DNA from: an uncultured Bacteroides sp.
Lineage (GTDB): Bacteria; Bacteroidota; Bacteroidia; Bacteroidales; Bacteroidaceae
Direction: 5' to 3'
NCBI GenBank assembly: GCA_900555635.1
Contig: USLU01000042.1
Coordinates: 1-43,960, forward strand
Length of the DNA stretch: 43,960 nucleotides
Positions 11,001 to 20,700 of the stretch are shown here, in pieces. Below the pieces are notes generated by a model. It was not told where the DNA came from. It made no database searches and worked only from the letters and a program-made list of their open reading frames with translations. A program made the position numbers and the translations under genes. How positions within the stretch are numbered: position 1 is the first letter of the stretch; the number at the start of each line of letters is the position of its first letter.

Positions 11001-12125
11001 CATCCATATCAGTCCGCTATCATCTTGAAACACACTACGAACAGAACTGGTAGGACAATATTCATGCATGCACTCCAGCGGATCATAATTGAAACGTGAT
11101 TTTCCGGTATTCACCGTACAGACGCCGCCTCCCAGCATTCCCACCCACATAAGTCCGTCATTGCTACACATCAGGCTGTTTACCTCATTGAATGGCAAAT
11201 CATACTGTCGGTTTCCGGGTTTAAAATTAGTAAAGTTTCCATTTGCTTCCTCACTTTCCATGATACTGACTCCACTACGCGAGCCAATCCATATCTTCTT
11301 TGAAGTCCGGTCTTGTGCTATACTATAGATTATGTTATCTAGTAAGGAGTGGTCGTCTCCTTCGATATGCCTATAGGTACGGAATGAAAAATGTTCCATA
11401 TCATAAGCATTCAGCAGCTTTACCAAACCATACCTCCAAGTCCCTATCCATATATTCTCCGCTTCGTCCTGAAAAAGAATATGCGATGAGTTATTGGGAT
11501 TCAGCCCCAAATAAGTGTAATATTTCTGTTTATCCGGATCATAGCGTAACAATCCTTGTTCCCAAGTACCTATCCAGATATGTCCCCGATTATCTTCGAT
11601 GATAGACTTAACATCAACACTCTGCACTCGTTCAAAAGATGGCTTCCCCGCTTTACGGCAGAAAAGTCCCTTATTTCCTCCTACCCATAGATCACCGTTT
11701 TTGGAAAAGAGTATGGCTTCCACATTACATACCTGAAGGATGGGACTGATGATTTTCTCTATTCCATCCGTCTCTTTATAAAGTACATAAAGCCCGTTAT
11801 GCGTGCCTATCCATAAGTTGTTATTTTCATCTTCCGTTACAACATTCACAAAACTATCGATAGAACGTCCATGATTGATACCATCAGGCTTATACATAAC
11901 AATAGAATAACCATCATAACGCAATAGTCCATTGTAAGTGGAGATCCAAATATATCCTTCACTATCCTGATAGAGTTTACGTACTTCGTTAGTCGGAAAA
12001 TTGAGAGTGGTAGTCAGAGGTTTAAAATGGATTATATCTTTATCCTTTGCCCAAATGCCCGAAGAGAGTAAAAGAGTATAGACGAATAAAAAGACATATT
12101 TCTTCCATTGTGTTTCAAATAGCAT
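8025..12125 (-). CDS. Hybrid two-component system sensor-regulator (HTCS1)
   Basis: This 1366-residue inner-membrane protein senses a glycan fragment in the periplasm and activates PUL transcription. A signal/anchor segment (residues 1-26) precedes a large periplasmic region of two-bladed-type propeller repeats (many WIGT, WVGT, WIATS motifs, about 30-680) and a Y_Y_Y domain (about 715-795, with YQYKLEGYDKKW). A membrane helix spans about 800-823. The histidine kinase follows, with phospho-acceptor His861 in HELLTPL (HELRTPL is usual), N-box NLLSNAAKYTPEGG and G-box GTGIGLSL. Then come a receiver domain with Asp1164 in SDIMMPEMDG and an AraC-type DNA-binding domain (about 1255-1366). It lies between GH51a and SusC1 on the same strand; SusC1 is the nearest probable target. 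Start ATG at 12125. Confidence 0.96.
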   Translation of the reverse strand: MLFETQWKKYVFLFVYTLLLSSGIWAKDKDIIHFKPLTTTLNFPTNEVRKLYQDSEGYIWISTYNGLLRYDGYSIVMYKPDGINHGRSIDSFVNVVTEDENNNLWIGTHNGLYVLYKETDGIEKIISPILQVCNVEAILFSKNGDLWVGGNKGLFCRKAGKPSFERVQSVDVKSIIEDNRGHIWIGTWEQGLLRYDPDKQKYYTYLGLNPNNSSHILFQDEAENIWIGTWRYGLVKLLNAYDMEHFSFRTYRHIEGDDHSLLDNIIYSIAQDRTSKKIWIGSRSGVSIMESEEANGNFTNFKPGNRQYDLPFNEVNSLMCSNDGLMWVGMLGGGVCTVNTGKSRFNYDPLECMHEYCPTSSVRSVFQDDSGLIWMGIMGYGLVSYNKEKQVITPYRKHPVLKSMNYTSTVNDILYRQRTGELCFATWDDGIWFYDEKAGKAHVLNTQTNPELNDICIYSLLEDTRGNLWIGTRSGVYVLDTSQKLHSLDELLPDTNQVLPQISIFKMVEDKEGFIWIATSNKGVWRVDTSGEKYGIRFYSPTENTLSTVGAMSICVDGFNRVWVGTNGNGLDLYDRKEDCFKSVLNNYFLSGDVVFSMLEDNDHTLWLTTNSEMYHIDMPLDGTEPQVRTYTVDDGLQDHIFNRNSCFKTKDNELFFGGFRGLNSFSPKAIIQNTLRSPVVITDIKIHNLSLRNLPHEERKHISGNKAIDFIESLTLSYKENNFSIDFSILNYINSELNRYQYKLEGYDKKWVSVGAGRRFAYYNNLPAGTYTFCVKGADQNGVWSSEVRCLQVTILPPPWLSWWAYCIYALTFIALAVYAYRIVRNRIRMKQAIEMGKIERQKMEEINHAKLQFFTNITHELLTPLSIISASVDELKQELPTGSQVCGVISNNTSRLIRLIQQILEFRKVENGKLRLRVSQGNISLFLRKSVSAFVPLVKKQKLSIHFEGEDEYSGYFDVDKLDKIAYNLLSNAAKYTPEGGIITIRQQYNEAEGWFTFSVNNPGEVIPKEKLEHLFERFYEGEYRKFHTIGTGIGLSLTKDLISLHHGTIQVFSNKVDGNTFVVEIPLLRSSYSLDEIDESTENVDYPVLVLAEEESGDGQSTNMTSEVTDMPVILLVEDNDELLALMIRLLQGKYRIRKARNGVEALALLETTEVDLIVSDIMMPEMDGIELCRQVKTRFETCHIPLILLTAKTSDEDRVTGYESGADGYICKPLRLSVLFAKIDNLLKKQKRMGVDFRKQLVFEAKELNYTSLDETFIQKAVDCVNAHLSDCTFEHAQFMAEMGMARTTLADKLKSLTGLTPSAFISNVRLQAACRLIDEKKKMRITDLAYAVGFNDPKYFSSCFKKKFGFSPTDYMAKYDS

Positions 12126-12514
12126 AGCTTATATGTTAGATTTAGTTGCAATATTCGGGAAAAAAAAGGAGTTATACAACTATTACTTATGAAATACACT
12201 CACGATATAGTAATAATCATAATGTTGATTGGCATTAATCATTAAAAACAACTTCTACTACTGTTATAAAAGAGTAGCATCAAACAACTTCTTAAAAGGA
12301 AGAAAATATCTTCTTTCGCGCTTATATACAAGTAAGTCGTTTATAAGCAGCCCATCGGCCGTTTATAAGCGACTAATAAGCCGCTTGCAAACAGCCGATG
12401 GACCGCTTGCAAACAGCTTACTTATTTATAGCTAACTCAAAAATTGTTTTTCCTATTTAAGATAGTTAGTTTTAGCTAATGTAAAGGTTACTATCAGTAA
12501 GTATTTGAAAATCC
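12126..12514. other. Gene-free interval between GH51a and HTCS1
   Basis: This 389-bp AT-rich gap has no plausible coding sequence. It must hold the HTCS1 promoter, but I find no full TAnnTTTG match on the minus strand. Its main content is the large palindromic element at 12323-12430. Closer to the GH51a stop there is a weak short inverted repeat (CTAACT near 12432, AGTTAG near 12464) that could help end the GH51a transcript. Confidence 0.5.
12323..12430. repeat. Modular palindromic element upstream of HTCS1
   Basis: The element folds on itself over about 108 bp. AAGTAAG (12330-12336) pairs with CTTACTT (12417-12423), and CCATCGGC (12352-12359) with GCCGATGG (12394-12401). Two copies of GTTTATAAGC (12339, 12361) each pair with a copy of GCTTGCAAAC (12405, 12383), with one mismatch and one G-U pair. 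Each arm is thus itself a 22-bp-spaced direct repeat. It looks like a REP- or MITE-type intergenic palindrome; copy number in the genome is unknown. Confidence 0.75.
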
Positions 12515-15028
12515 TCATTTCGCCTTTACCCTCATAATCGTATAGGAGAAAGGTTTGAAGTTGTAATCAAAGCTATTTCCAAAACCTTTAAACTCACTCT
12601 CCTGCGGATAAATCTTCTTTGGTTCTTCAAAAGAGTTTTCGTCTAAATCACTACTTGCAGAAAGAGTAATGATTTTACCTATCTTCTCTACTGAGTTCAC
12701 ACCATCGAGTTTAACACGTAATGGATAAGATTCGGCTTCTGCATTGACAACTTTTATAATTATCTCTCCTGTTGCTTCATCATAACCCGAAGAGAAGAAT
12801 TGTAACGGAGCCGTTTCAGGAGAATATGCCAATATCAGTTTGTTGTCTATAAACAACTCGCTCTTATCGGGAGAAACTGTAATTTTCACATCATACCACT
12901 GGTTCGTTTCAAGAGATTGTTCGACTTTCCTACTCACTGCACCTGCAGTTCTTCCATCTGCTACAGCTTCTATCGCTGTGGTTTGGTTGTTCCAGCCAGC
13001 AACATTGTATACATAGCCGGCTTTGTTATCTTCGGTCAAACAGAAATAAACCAAAAATCCTTCCTGACCGCCTGTCTTGCGAACTTTAAATTCCAAAGTG
13101 AATTGATTGCCATTGAATCCATTAATGATATATTTGGACGGCTGTTCAAGAGAAGTCTGGCTCAAGACACCGCTCTCCAACTGCCATACTCCACGCTTGT
13201 CGCTTGAAGCATTAGCAAGATCGATAGTAACCGGAGCCCCCTCCTGAGTAACCTTCACATCTTTGAATTCTACCTGCGTATTCCATGATCCAAAGCCAAA
13301 ACATCCTTTGCTATATTCAAGCGGACTAGGAGTACTCATGGTTATATTACTCTTTACATTATAGGTAGGACGATTCTCCGCCGCCATCTTCTGTACATAA
13401 TAAGAACTACGGCCTAACACTTGGTCTGTATCCAGCCAAATCAAGTTTACTGGCCAAACACGATCGTTACAGTTCTCGAGAAGAGGAGCATAAGAAGTCA
13501 TCTTCACCAAATCACCATTACGTTCCATCCCTGAGATGAAAGCAGCTTCCGAAAGAGCAGCCCGGTGATTACCGATTCCTACATTGGAATTACAAGCATA
13601 TTCACCTACATAAACATCATATTTGCCACGTGTATGATTATCGAAGATTGTTGTATTCTTAAAGAAAAAGTCGGGTGCTACATACCAATGAGGGTCAATC
13701 ATATCAGTCTTATCGATTTTACCTGTTCCGCCCAAGCCATGATTGGAGATAAGAGTCAATTGAGGATATTTCTCTTTAATCGCCTTGTAGAAGATATCGA
13801 AACGTTTGTCATATTCAGCTCCCCAGTTCTCGTTACCAATCTCTACATACTGCAAGGGGAATGGTGCCGGATGTCCTTGTTCGGCACGCTTGCCACCCCA
13901 TTCAGTACTTACATCTCCGATGGCATATTCAATGGCATCCATACAATCGTCCAAGTAATAAGCTATTTTACTTTCCGGTGAAGCATCCCCCATGCGGGCT
14001 TGACACCCCAAGCCTACATTACAGACAAACATAGCCTTTGCATTGATGTCTTCACAGAATTGTAGCATTTCATAATATCCAAAACCATAAGAGCAACGAT
14101 ATCCCCATGTGCTATACTCTCCTGAGCGAGCAGCAGGATCGCCCAACGTCTTCTTCCACTCAAAGCGATTTTCGAGCGAAATACCTTCGACTACACAACC
14201 ACCCGGCCAACGGACAAATGCGGGTTGCAAACCTGCCAGCATTTCGGCCACATCATTTCGCAAACCATTGGAATGATTATGGAAAGTATTCTCAGGAAAA
14301 AGAGATACATAATCCAGATAAACCGTACCTGGACTATCAAACTCCAAGGCCAGTTTACCTTTAGCAGCAGTTGCAGAAGGTTGTAATTTTTGGTTAGTAT
14401 CGTTCCAGTCTCCGGCTATTTCAATAGGAGCGGAAGCCAATACTTCATCTTTATCTGATAGCAAAAGTACAGTTACCTTTCCTTTGTAATCGGAAGCCGC
14501 ACGGATAATAGTACGCAACAGATAAGAATTATCTTTAATCAAATTCATTCCCCAATACCCTTCATTAACCAGGCGGACGGGAGTTGAAGCATCTTTGATA
14601 GTTACTTTCAGATTATTAGGAGCAGTAGAGAACTTAGGTTTCTCTTTGGTCAATTGCATTTCTGCAGCAATTTCATTTGCTGTCAAACTCCAGCCAGGCA
14701 CCTGTTCGGTAGTCCAACGGAAAGTGGCATTCACTACTTTACCAGTCATGTGGCTGCATACTTCCTTTGGATGCAACACATCGCCTTCGGCATGATAGCC
14801 TTCGGGCATTTCAAGTTCTTCAAAACTACGGTTCTTTACCAGTTCGGCATACAGACCGCCATCACCGGCATGATTGATTTCTTCAAAGAAGATACCATAC
14901 ATAGTGGGTGAAACTTCAGCACCTTTCTCCCGCAAATTGATTACAAGTTCTTCTTTGGGTTCAATCCCACTGCCACAAGCTCCCAGCAGAAACGCTATTG
15001 TAGCAAAACATAAAAATTTGTGTTTCAT
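12515..15028 (-). CDS. GH51 alpha-L-arabinofuranosidase lipoprotein (GH51a)
   Basis: This 837-residue enzyme is predicted to release terminal alpha-L-arabinofuranose. The signal peptide ends LLGAC (Cys18), so it is a lipoprotein. The GH51 start MYGIFFEEINHAGDGGLYAELVKNRSFE lies near residues 43-70. A jelly-roll insert (about 100-245) precedes the barrel, which carries the acid/base Glu400 in GNENWG and the nucleophile Glu476 in VGEYAC. After the barrel is an extra lectin-like module (about 570-720, GVWQLESGVLSQ; LFIDNKLI) resembling the LamG/DUF1080 fold, inserted before the terminal beta-sandwich. That makes it longer than plain GH51 enzymes. It has its own -7 element and a terminator ahead of it, so it can be expressed apart from the DUF3823 gene. 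Substrate chain length is unknown. Confidence 0.93.
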   Translation of the reverse strand: MKHKFLCFATIAFLLGACGSGIEPKEELVINLREKGAEVSPTMYGIFFEEINHAGDGGLYAELVKNRSFEELEMPEGYHAEGDVLHPKEVCSHMTGKVVNATFRWTTEQVPGWSLTANEIAAEMQLTKEKPKFSTAPNNLKVTIKDASTPVRLVNEGYWGMNLIKDNSYLLRTIIRAASDYKGKVTVLLLSDKDEVLASAPIEIAGDWNDTNQKLQPSATAAKGKLALEFDSPGTVYLDYVSLFPENTFHNHSNGLRNDVAEMLAGLQPAFVRWPGGCVVEGISLENRFEWKKTLGDPAARSGEYSTWGYRCSYGFGYYEMLQFCEDINAKAMFVCNVGLGCQARMGDASPESKIAYYLDDCMDAIEYAIGDVSTEWGGKRAEQGHPAPFPLQYVEIGNENWGAEYDKRFDIFYKAIKEKYPQLTLISNHGLGGTGKIDKTDMIDPHWYVAPDFFFKNTTIFDNHTRGKYDVYVGEYACNSNVGIGNHRAALSEAAFISGMERNGDLVKMTSYAPLLENCNDRVWPVNLIWLDTDQVLGRSSYYVQKMAAENRPTYNVKSNITMSTPSPLEYSKGCFGFGSWNTQVEFKDVKVTQEGAPVTIDLANASSDKRGVWQLESGVLSQTSLEQPSKYIINGFNGNQFTLEFKVRKTGGQEGFLVYFCLTEDNKAGYVYNVAGWNNQTTAIEAVADGRTAGAVSRKVEQSLETNQWYDVKITVSPDKSELFIDNKLILAYSPETAPLQFFSSGYDEATGEIIIKVVNAEAESYPLRVKLDGVNSVEKIGKIITLSASSDLDENSFEEPKKIYPQESEFKGFGNSFDYNFKPFSYTIMRVKAK

Positions 15029-15070
15029 AATGTAATTATTAATATTTGGTATCAGACATCATATACTTAA

Positions 15071-15078
15071 CAAAAGTA
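15071..15078 (-). promoter_or_regulatory. -7 promoter element of GH51a
   Basis: The minus strand reads TACTTTTG, a full TAnnTTTG match, predicting a start near 15064 and a leader of about 36 nt. It lies directly after the terminator of the upstream gene. No well-spaced -33 element was found. Confidence 0.5.
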
Positions 15079-15090
15079 TATTTTATGATG

Positions 15091-15142
15091 AAAAGAGGCT
15101 GTATCAAAATAGAAATTCATCATCCTAAATTAACACAGCCCC
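15091..15142 (-). terminator. Terminator after the DUF3823 gene
   Basis: A 12-bp stem with three G-U pairs (15131-15142 with 15095-15106; core GGCTGT/ACAGCC) closes a 24-nt loop. On the minus strand it is followed by TTTT. It ends the SusC2-SusD2-DUF3823 unit. Confidence 0.7.
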
Positions 15143-15189
15143 TGAAAATACTACTGTTTACCTAAACAACCTATTACCGACTAAATCCA

Positions 15190-15879
15190 TTACAAACTAA
15201 TCTTCTGCACCTGTGTATACAAGTATTCATTAGATTTATTTGATTTTATACCGATACGGGCAAAACAGAAACCACTTTTAATGAGGCTTTCCGGAATGAT
15301 GGAAGTCATAGTCATTTCTTGTCCCAGAACTAACTTCGATAAGTCAAATTGTCTATTATACTTAGCATCACCATTCTCATTTTTATTATGATCCGTCAAG
15401 ATACCTTTGCCTAAATACAGATTGATTGATTCAACTTCGGATGAAGCTACTATCTTCTCAACCGTAAACTTGACTGTTATAGCGCCGTCCGCCCCCTTTT
15501 GAAAACTTTCATTCTTTATTATAAAATAAGGAGTCACAGGTACATCAACTATCGTATTCCCTTTTACATCAATATCCAACGTATCGCCAACCTGTGCTTC
15601 CCAAGGAGCACCGCCTAAACGTACCAGTTTATAATGCCCATCAAATAATGAAGCAGAAAAAGTACCATCTTGTGCAATGTAGACCGGTATTTTAGTATAC
15701 AACTGATATCCGGGCTGCCACAATTCCAATTCTGTTCCGTTTGAGCGTACCCCAACAGGATTTCCATCGTATACTACTTTACCGGACAGTATAGCAGAAG
15801 GAGCGTCAAAGTTATCGTATTCACAACTTGCGAATATGAAACAAATGAATGCAACTATTAATAATATTCTTGTTTTCAT
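15190..15879 (-). CDS. DUF3823-type surface lipoprotein, probable glycan-binding protein
   Basis: This 229-residue protein has signal peptide MKTRILLIVAFICFIFASC with lipid-anchored Cys19 followed by EYD, which fits surface display. The first domain (about 25-115) matches the DUF3823 pattern: LSGKVVYDGNPVGVRSNGTE, then ELWQPGYQ, YIAQDGTFSASLFDGHYKLV and GGAPW. A second beta-rich domain covers about 120-229. Proteins of this family commonly follow SusC/SusD genes and are regarded as accessory surface glycan-binding proteins, in the place SusE/SusF hold in the starch system. The gene starts 13 bp after the SusD2 stop, so it belongs to that operon. There is no catalytic signature. The binding role is inferred from family and position. 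Confidence 0.82.
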   Translation of the reverse strand: MKTRILLIVAFICFIFASCEYDNFDAPSAILSGKVVYDGNPVGVRSNGTELELWQPGYQLYTKIPVYIAQDGTFSASLFDGHYKLVRLGGAPWEAQVGDTLDIDVKGNTIVDVPVTPYFIIKNESFQKGADGAITVKFTVEKIVASSEVESINLYLGKGILTDHNKNENGDAKYNRQFDLSKLVLGQEMTMTSIIPESLIKSGFCFARIGIKSNKSNEYLYTQVQKISL

Positions 15880-15892
15880 TTTTCTCTTAGTT

Positions 15893-17734
15893 TTAATGGA
15901 ACGGGTTCTTTACTATTTTAGGATTATTATCCAGAACAGATTGTTCTATGGCAGTATAATAATTAGCCATTCTGAAGAATCTTGCTCTCTTGAATCGAGT
16001 GGGACGTACTCTTTGATAAATATACTTTCCATCATCCGGATGTCCCGGACGATAGATACGATAGGGATAAAGTCCGTTAACAACAGCCACCGGGTCAGAG
16101 TCCAAACCATTCCAAACCCTATCTGCAATTCTCCAACGCTTCAAGTCGAAGTAGCGGTGATCTTCAAAAGCTAATTCTACACGACGTTCATTACGAATAA
16201 TGTCATTAGTAAGTGTCGTGATACTGTTTGCCGGAAAACCTCCATGTACCTCTCTCACCTTATTAATATAGTCTTTTGCTTCCGGCTTGTTCAATTCAAA
16301 AGCTGCCTCAGCAGCATTCAAATAAATCTCGCCTAAACGGAACCAAGGATACCAGTTAGAAGCCAATGACGGACGAACACCGTCCTGTGGATTCTCACTA
16401 ACATACTTGCGGATATAGAAGCCTGTATTACTTACGTATTGGTCGTTATCTCTGGGACCATCGAAACCGGTCAACATCTTTCCGTCTTCATAAACCGCAC
16501 CCAAATCGCCTACCTTGAATTTATATGCACCATCTTCCCAAGTAGCTACACCCGCTTGAATACTAACAGGCTGTGAACGGAAGGAACTTCCTGCATAAAC
16601 TACCGTACCATACAAACGAGCATCTTTATTAGCAAAAATACCATCAATCGTTTCATAAGGAATATAATTGCCATTCTCGTCCTTATCACGCAATGTACCT
16701 TTAGATCCATCCAGATAATCATAACTTTCTACCAAACTCAATGAAGGCGAAATGATAGAAGAACCTTCAATATCTACTCTGAAGCTTCTAACCACATTAT
16801 CATATGTAAAACCATGTACCTTACCAGTCATAAAGTCTTTAGCGAAGATGATTTCCTTTGAACTCTTATCCATAAATAGTTTATAGAAATTCTCACCTTT
16901 TGAAGCACCGGCAGGACTATAGAGTTCATAATCAGAATTTGCGATGATGGCTTCCGAAGCAGCCAGTGATTTTTGATAATAATCAGTAGCTTTCTCTGCT
17001 GGAATACCTACTTCACCACCGGGCAGACTAATAGGAGCACTCATCAAGTTGTTGTATTTAGCAATAGAACCGGCATACAACATTGCACGACTTTGAAGTG
17101 CCAATGCCGTAACCTTATTAGCACGGGTCCTGCTACTAGTAGTCTGAGTAAAGTTATCCTTAATATCTTGGATTTCATTATAAATGAAATCATACACTTC
17201 CGCCTCTTTCGCTCTGGGGTTTTGTAAAGAGGCAGGGTTGCCACTTCCATCATAAATTAACTGAGTAGTGATAAGAGGTACTCCACCCACACGCTTTACC
17301 AGTTCAAAATAAACATAAGCGCGGATAAATCGCAACTCGGCATTAAACTGCTTCTTTTGTGTATCGTTCAGTTTTGTGCTGAACTTGTCCATATTCTCTA
17401 AAGCCAAATTGATATCTCTGATAAATCCGTAGTCCCAATATTTGCCATAATCATTAGCATATTGAACCTCGTTACGCCAGTTCTGGTCAACGTGTCCTGA
17501 CCACATTGCGTCATCAAATTCCGTATTGGTTCCAGTATTGAATACTCCGGCAAGTTGGGGCATACGATCGTAATAGTTTGCCAACAAACCCAATATCATG
17601 CCGGCATCATTCCAAAGTTGTTCATCTGTAATCCTGTCTTTTGGATCTCTTTGCAGCCATCCATCTTCGTCACAACTGACAAAAGATGTGACAATAGCCA
17701 ATAAACATGCGAATACTATATATTTACTTTTCAT
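15893..17734 (-). CDS. SusD/RagB-like glycan-binding lipoprotein (SusD2)
   Basis: This 613-residue outer-membrane lipoprotein is predicted to sit as a lid on SusC2. The lipobox is FVSC with Cys21, followed by DEDGWLQRDPKD, the standard SusD opening. The SusD core includes AELRFIRAYVYFELVKRVGGVPL, the helical TALALQSRAMLYAGS and the C-terminal RLGEIYLNAAEAAFEL with NERRVELAFEDHRYFDLKRW. It is about 70 residues longer than SusD1, as is common for pairs bound to different ligands. It starts 12 bp after the SusC2 stop and precedes the DUF3823 lipoprotein by 13 bp, so the three form one operon. Confidence 0.95.
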   Translation of the reverse strand: MKSKYIVFACLLAIVTSFVSCDEDGWLQRDPKDRITDEQLWNDAGMILGLLANYYDRMPQLAGVFNTGTNTEFDDAMWSGHVDQNWRNEVQYANDYGKYWDYGFIRDINLALENMDKFSTKLNDTQKKQFNAELRFIRAYVYFELVKRVGGVPLITTQLIYDGSGNPASLQNPRAKEAEVYDFIYNEIQDIKDNFTQTTSSRTRANKVTALALQSRAMLYAGSIAKYNNLMSAPISLPGGEVGIPAEKATDYYQKSLAASEAIIANSDYELYSPAGASKGENFYKLFMDKSSKEIIFAKDFMTGKVHGFTYDNVVRSFRVDIEGSSIISPSLSLVESYDYLDGSKGTLRDKDENGNYIPYETIDGIFANKDARLYGTVVYAGSSFRSQPVSIQAGVATWEDGAYKFKVGDLGAVYEDGKMLTGFDGPRDNDQYVSNTGFYIRKYVSENPQDGVRPSLASNWYPWFRLGEIYLNAAEAAFELNKPEAKDYINKVREVHGGFPANSITTLTNDIIRNERRVELAFEDHRYFDLKRWRIADRVWNGLDSDPVAVVNGLYPYRIYRPGHPDDGKYIYQRVRPTRFKRARFFRMANYYTAIEQSVLDNNPKIVKNPFH

Positions 17735-17745
17735 AATGATATTAA

Positions 17746-20700
17746 TTAAAAGGTTACATTAAATCCAACCATAACAGTTCTTTGTTGCGGATATACCACA
17801 GCTGCTCTTGCTTCAATTTCCGGGTCAACTTCATATTCACCCATGTTGTCGATAGAGAATAAATTAGAAGCACTTACGTAAAGACGCAGTCTTTGAATAT
17901 TCGCTTTACTAATGAGAGCTTTTGGGAAGCTATATCCAAGTTCGATATTCTTGAGACGCAAGAAACGGACATCGTGCAACCAAAAATCGCTGTTCTTACC
18001 ATTGTTTTCGCTAGTACCCTTACGGATAGCCGGATATTTGCCAGGAATCCATTCACTATTAGGATCATACGGATCGGCACGGTGCCATCTGTCTTCAAGA
18101 ATAAAGGCAGGAGACGTACCACCTGCATGATACGGGTTTCTTAGTTCATAATCCTGACACCAAGATTGCATAGCTCCACCGGCAAAGTCCATGTTAAGGT
18201 CAATACCTTTCCAACGTAATCCGATATTTCCACCATAGCTAAACATAGGCGACCATCCTGTAGGATAACCAATCGGCCTCTCGTCCATTTCATTGATCAC
18301 GCCGTCACCATTCACATCCTTATAGATTAGGTCTCCGGGAAGTTGGGTTCTGTTGTTCTGGCCATCATTATTAATAGGATAGTTCTTTATTTCTTCTTCT
18401 GATTGGAACTGTCCGATTACTTGATAGCCCCACCAAACGCCACCAAAGCGATCTTCGATAGAATTACGGTATTCATTCCATGAACTACCAAAACGAGGTT
18501 TATAGGTTTCCAAATTTCTGAAACGAGAATATGTAAAGTTAACACCTACGTTGTATTCAAGTCCACCAATTTCATCGGCATAGGTAATCATTCCTTCAAC
18601 ACCTCTGTATGCATCTTTATTAAGATTTTCATTCGGTAACTTATATCCTACTTCACTCGGTAAAAGCACATCATAACGAGCAGCAGGTCTTCCGGAAATT
18701 ACTTTAGTAAAGACATCCACTGAAGCAGAAAGCCTATTATCCAAGAATTTCATATCGATACCGGCATTGTAAGTCGTATTCTTTTCCCAAGACAGGTTGG
18801 TAACAGGCATGTCACCCGGTTGTACGCCGATTACATATTTACCATCCAATACAGCACCTCCCTTATTGAAGTTATATCCACTCAGATAGCCGAACATATT
18901 TACACCTGCTTCGCTACCCGTCTGGCCGACGGAAGCTCTTATCTTCATGTCATTCACTACACTTTTCAGATTTTTGAAGAACGATTCATCCGAAATACGC
19001 CATCCTGCTGAAACACCCGGGAAGAAGCCCCAACGCTTGCCGGGAGCATAAAGGTAAGAAGCATCATAACGGGCTAGCAATTCAAGCATGTATTTGTCTT
19101 TGTAGCTATAGTTGATACGACCAATATAACCCGATCTGGCTTGATAAGCCCATTCGTCAGCATACTCAGTAAGTTCAGGAAGAGTCTTTAAAGGTATGTA
19201 ATTATTAGTAGGTGCAGTATTCGATAATCTGTTCGCACGGTCGTAGTCCGATCTTTCATAAGCAAAAACAGCTGTCAAACCATGATCGCCGAAAGATTTG
19301 GTATAGTTCAACATAAACTGACCGTAACGTGCTACAGCATCTGTTTGTTCTTCACGTCTCCATCTGGCACTTTGTCCACCTTTTTGTTCATATATATCAT
19401 TTACTCTGTCATAATTATACAACTCATAAGAATATTGGAATCCGTCAAAATCAAGATGAGTATAGTTATATGAATAGGTGAACTTAGCAGTCAATCCGAA
19501 GTCAAATTTATATTCGGCAGCTAGATTGGCATTGAAATTCTTCGTCATATTGTCTTTGTATCCTGCAATATCACGACTGAACAAAGCGGGATTCAAATCC
19601 GGACGATTAGGGATATTATTCATATAGTCCGGATTATCATTGGCATACGGACCATGAGTAGGAAGACTACTGAACATTGAAAGAATAGATGAGAAATAAC
19701 CATCACCACCCGGAAGCCCCACATCTCTGGTTTTTTCGAAACGTGCACTGGTCTGAGTACTGATAGTCAGCCTCTTCGTTACCTTGGTTTCCAAATTTAT
19801 CTGAAGATTTGTTCTTGAATAGTCGAAGTCCTTCATCATAGCCTCTTGGTTTGTATGAGACAATGAGATGTAATAATTAGAATTCTTCGATCCACCGGTT
19901 ATATTAGCATTTACATTATATTGCGGTACATTCTTGCGCATAATAATGTCGTAATAGTCATAGCTCTTAAAACCTGGTTCAGTGCCCTGTTGCCACTTCT
20001 GATATTCTTCTTTAGAATAGAGAGAACTCGGATCCTTTCCTGCATTTTGTTCAGCTTCCAGTAAACCTCTTACATATTGGGGTGCACTTGCTAATTCCGG
20101 AAAACGGGTTAAGTTCTGCCAACCATAGTAACCATTTAGATTAACTTTCACATTATCATCTTTTGAACCTTTTTTTGTAGTCACCAGCACTACACCATTC
20201 GCTGCACGCAAGCCATAAATAGAAGCAGAAGCATCTTTTAACACAGAGATACTTTCAATATCTTCCAAACTCAAAGCATTAAAAGCATCTTCACCTGAAA
20301 CCTGTGAGCGTCCTACCCAGTTTCTGCTTGCATCTCCACCATAAGGAATACCATCAATTACATATAAGGGTTTTCCCATATTACGTATTTCAACATTGAT
20401 ACCTCTACCCGGTCTTGCATCCAAAGCTCGAGTAGATACACCAGCCATCTTGCCACTCAACGCACCGGCGGTAGTAGTAGACGATGATCGCATAATATCT
20501 TCCGAACTCACATTACTGATAGCCGTTGTAACCTTCCTCTTAGACTGAGAACCATAACCTACCACAACCACTTCATCAAGAACTTTAGAATCTTCACCCA
20601 AAAATACATCAATAGAACTTTTGCCTTTCAGAAGAACTTCTTGTGTCTCATAACCTATATATGAAACTTTTAGTACAGCATTCGGTTTTACAGAAATAGA

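Noticed and set aside
12323..12430. CRISPR-like array, because of repeated GTTTATAAGC and GCTTGCAAAC units
   Set aside because: Only two copies per arm, no constant-length unique spacers and no cas genes; the units are arms of one palindrome.
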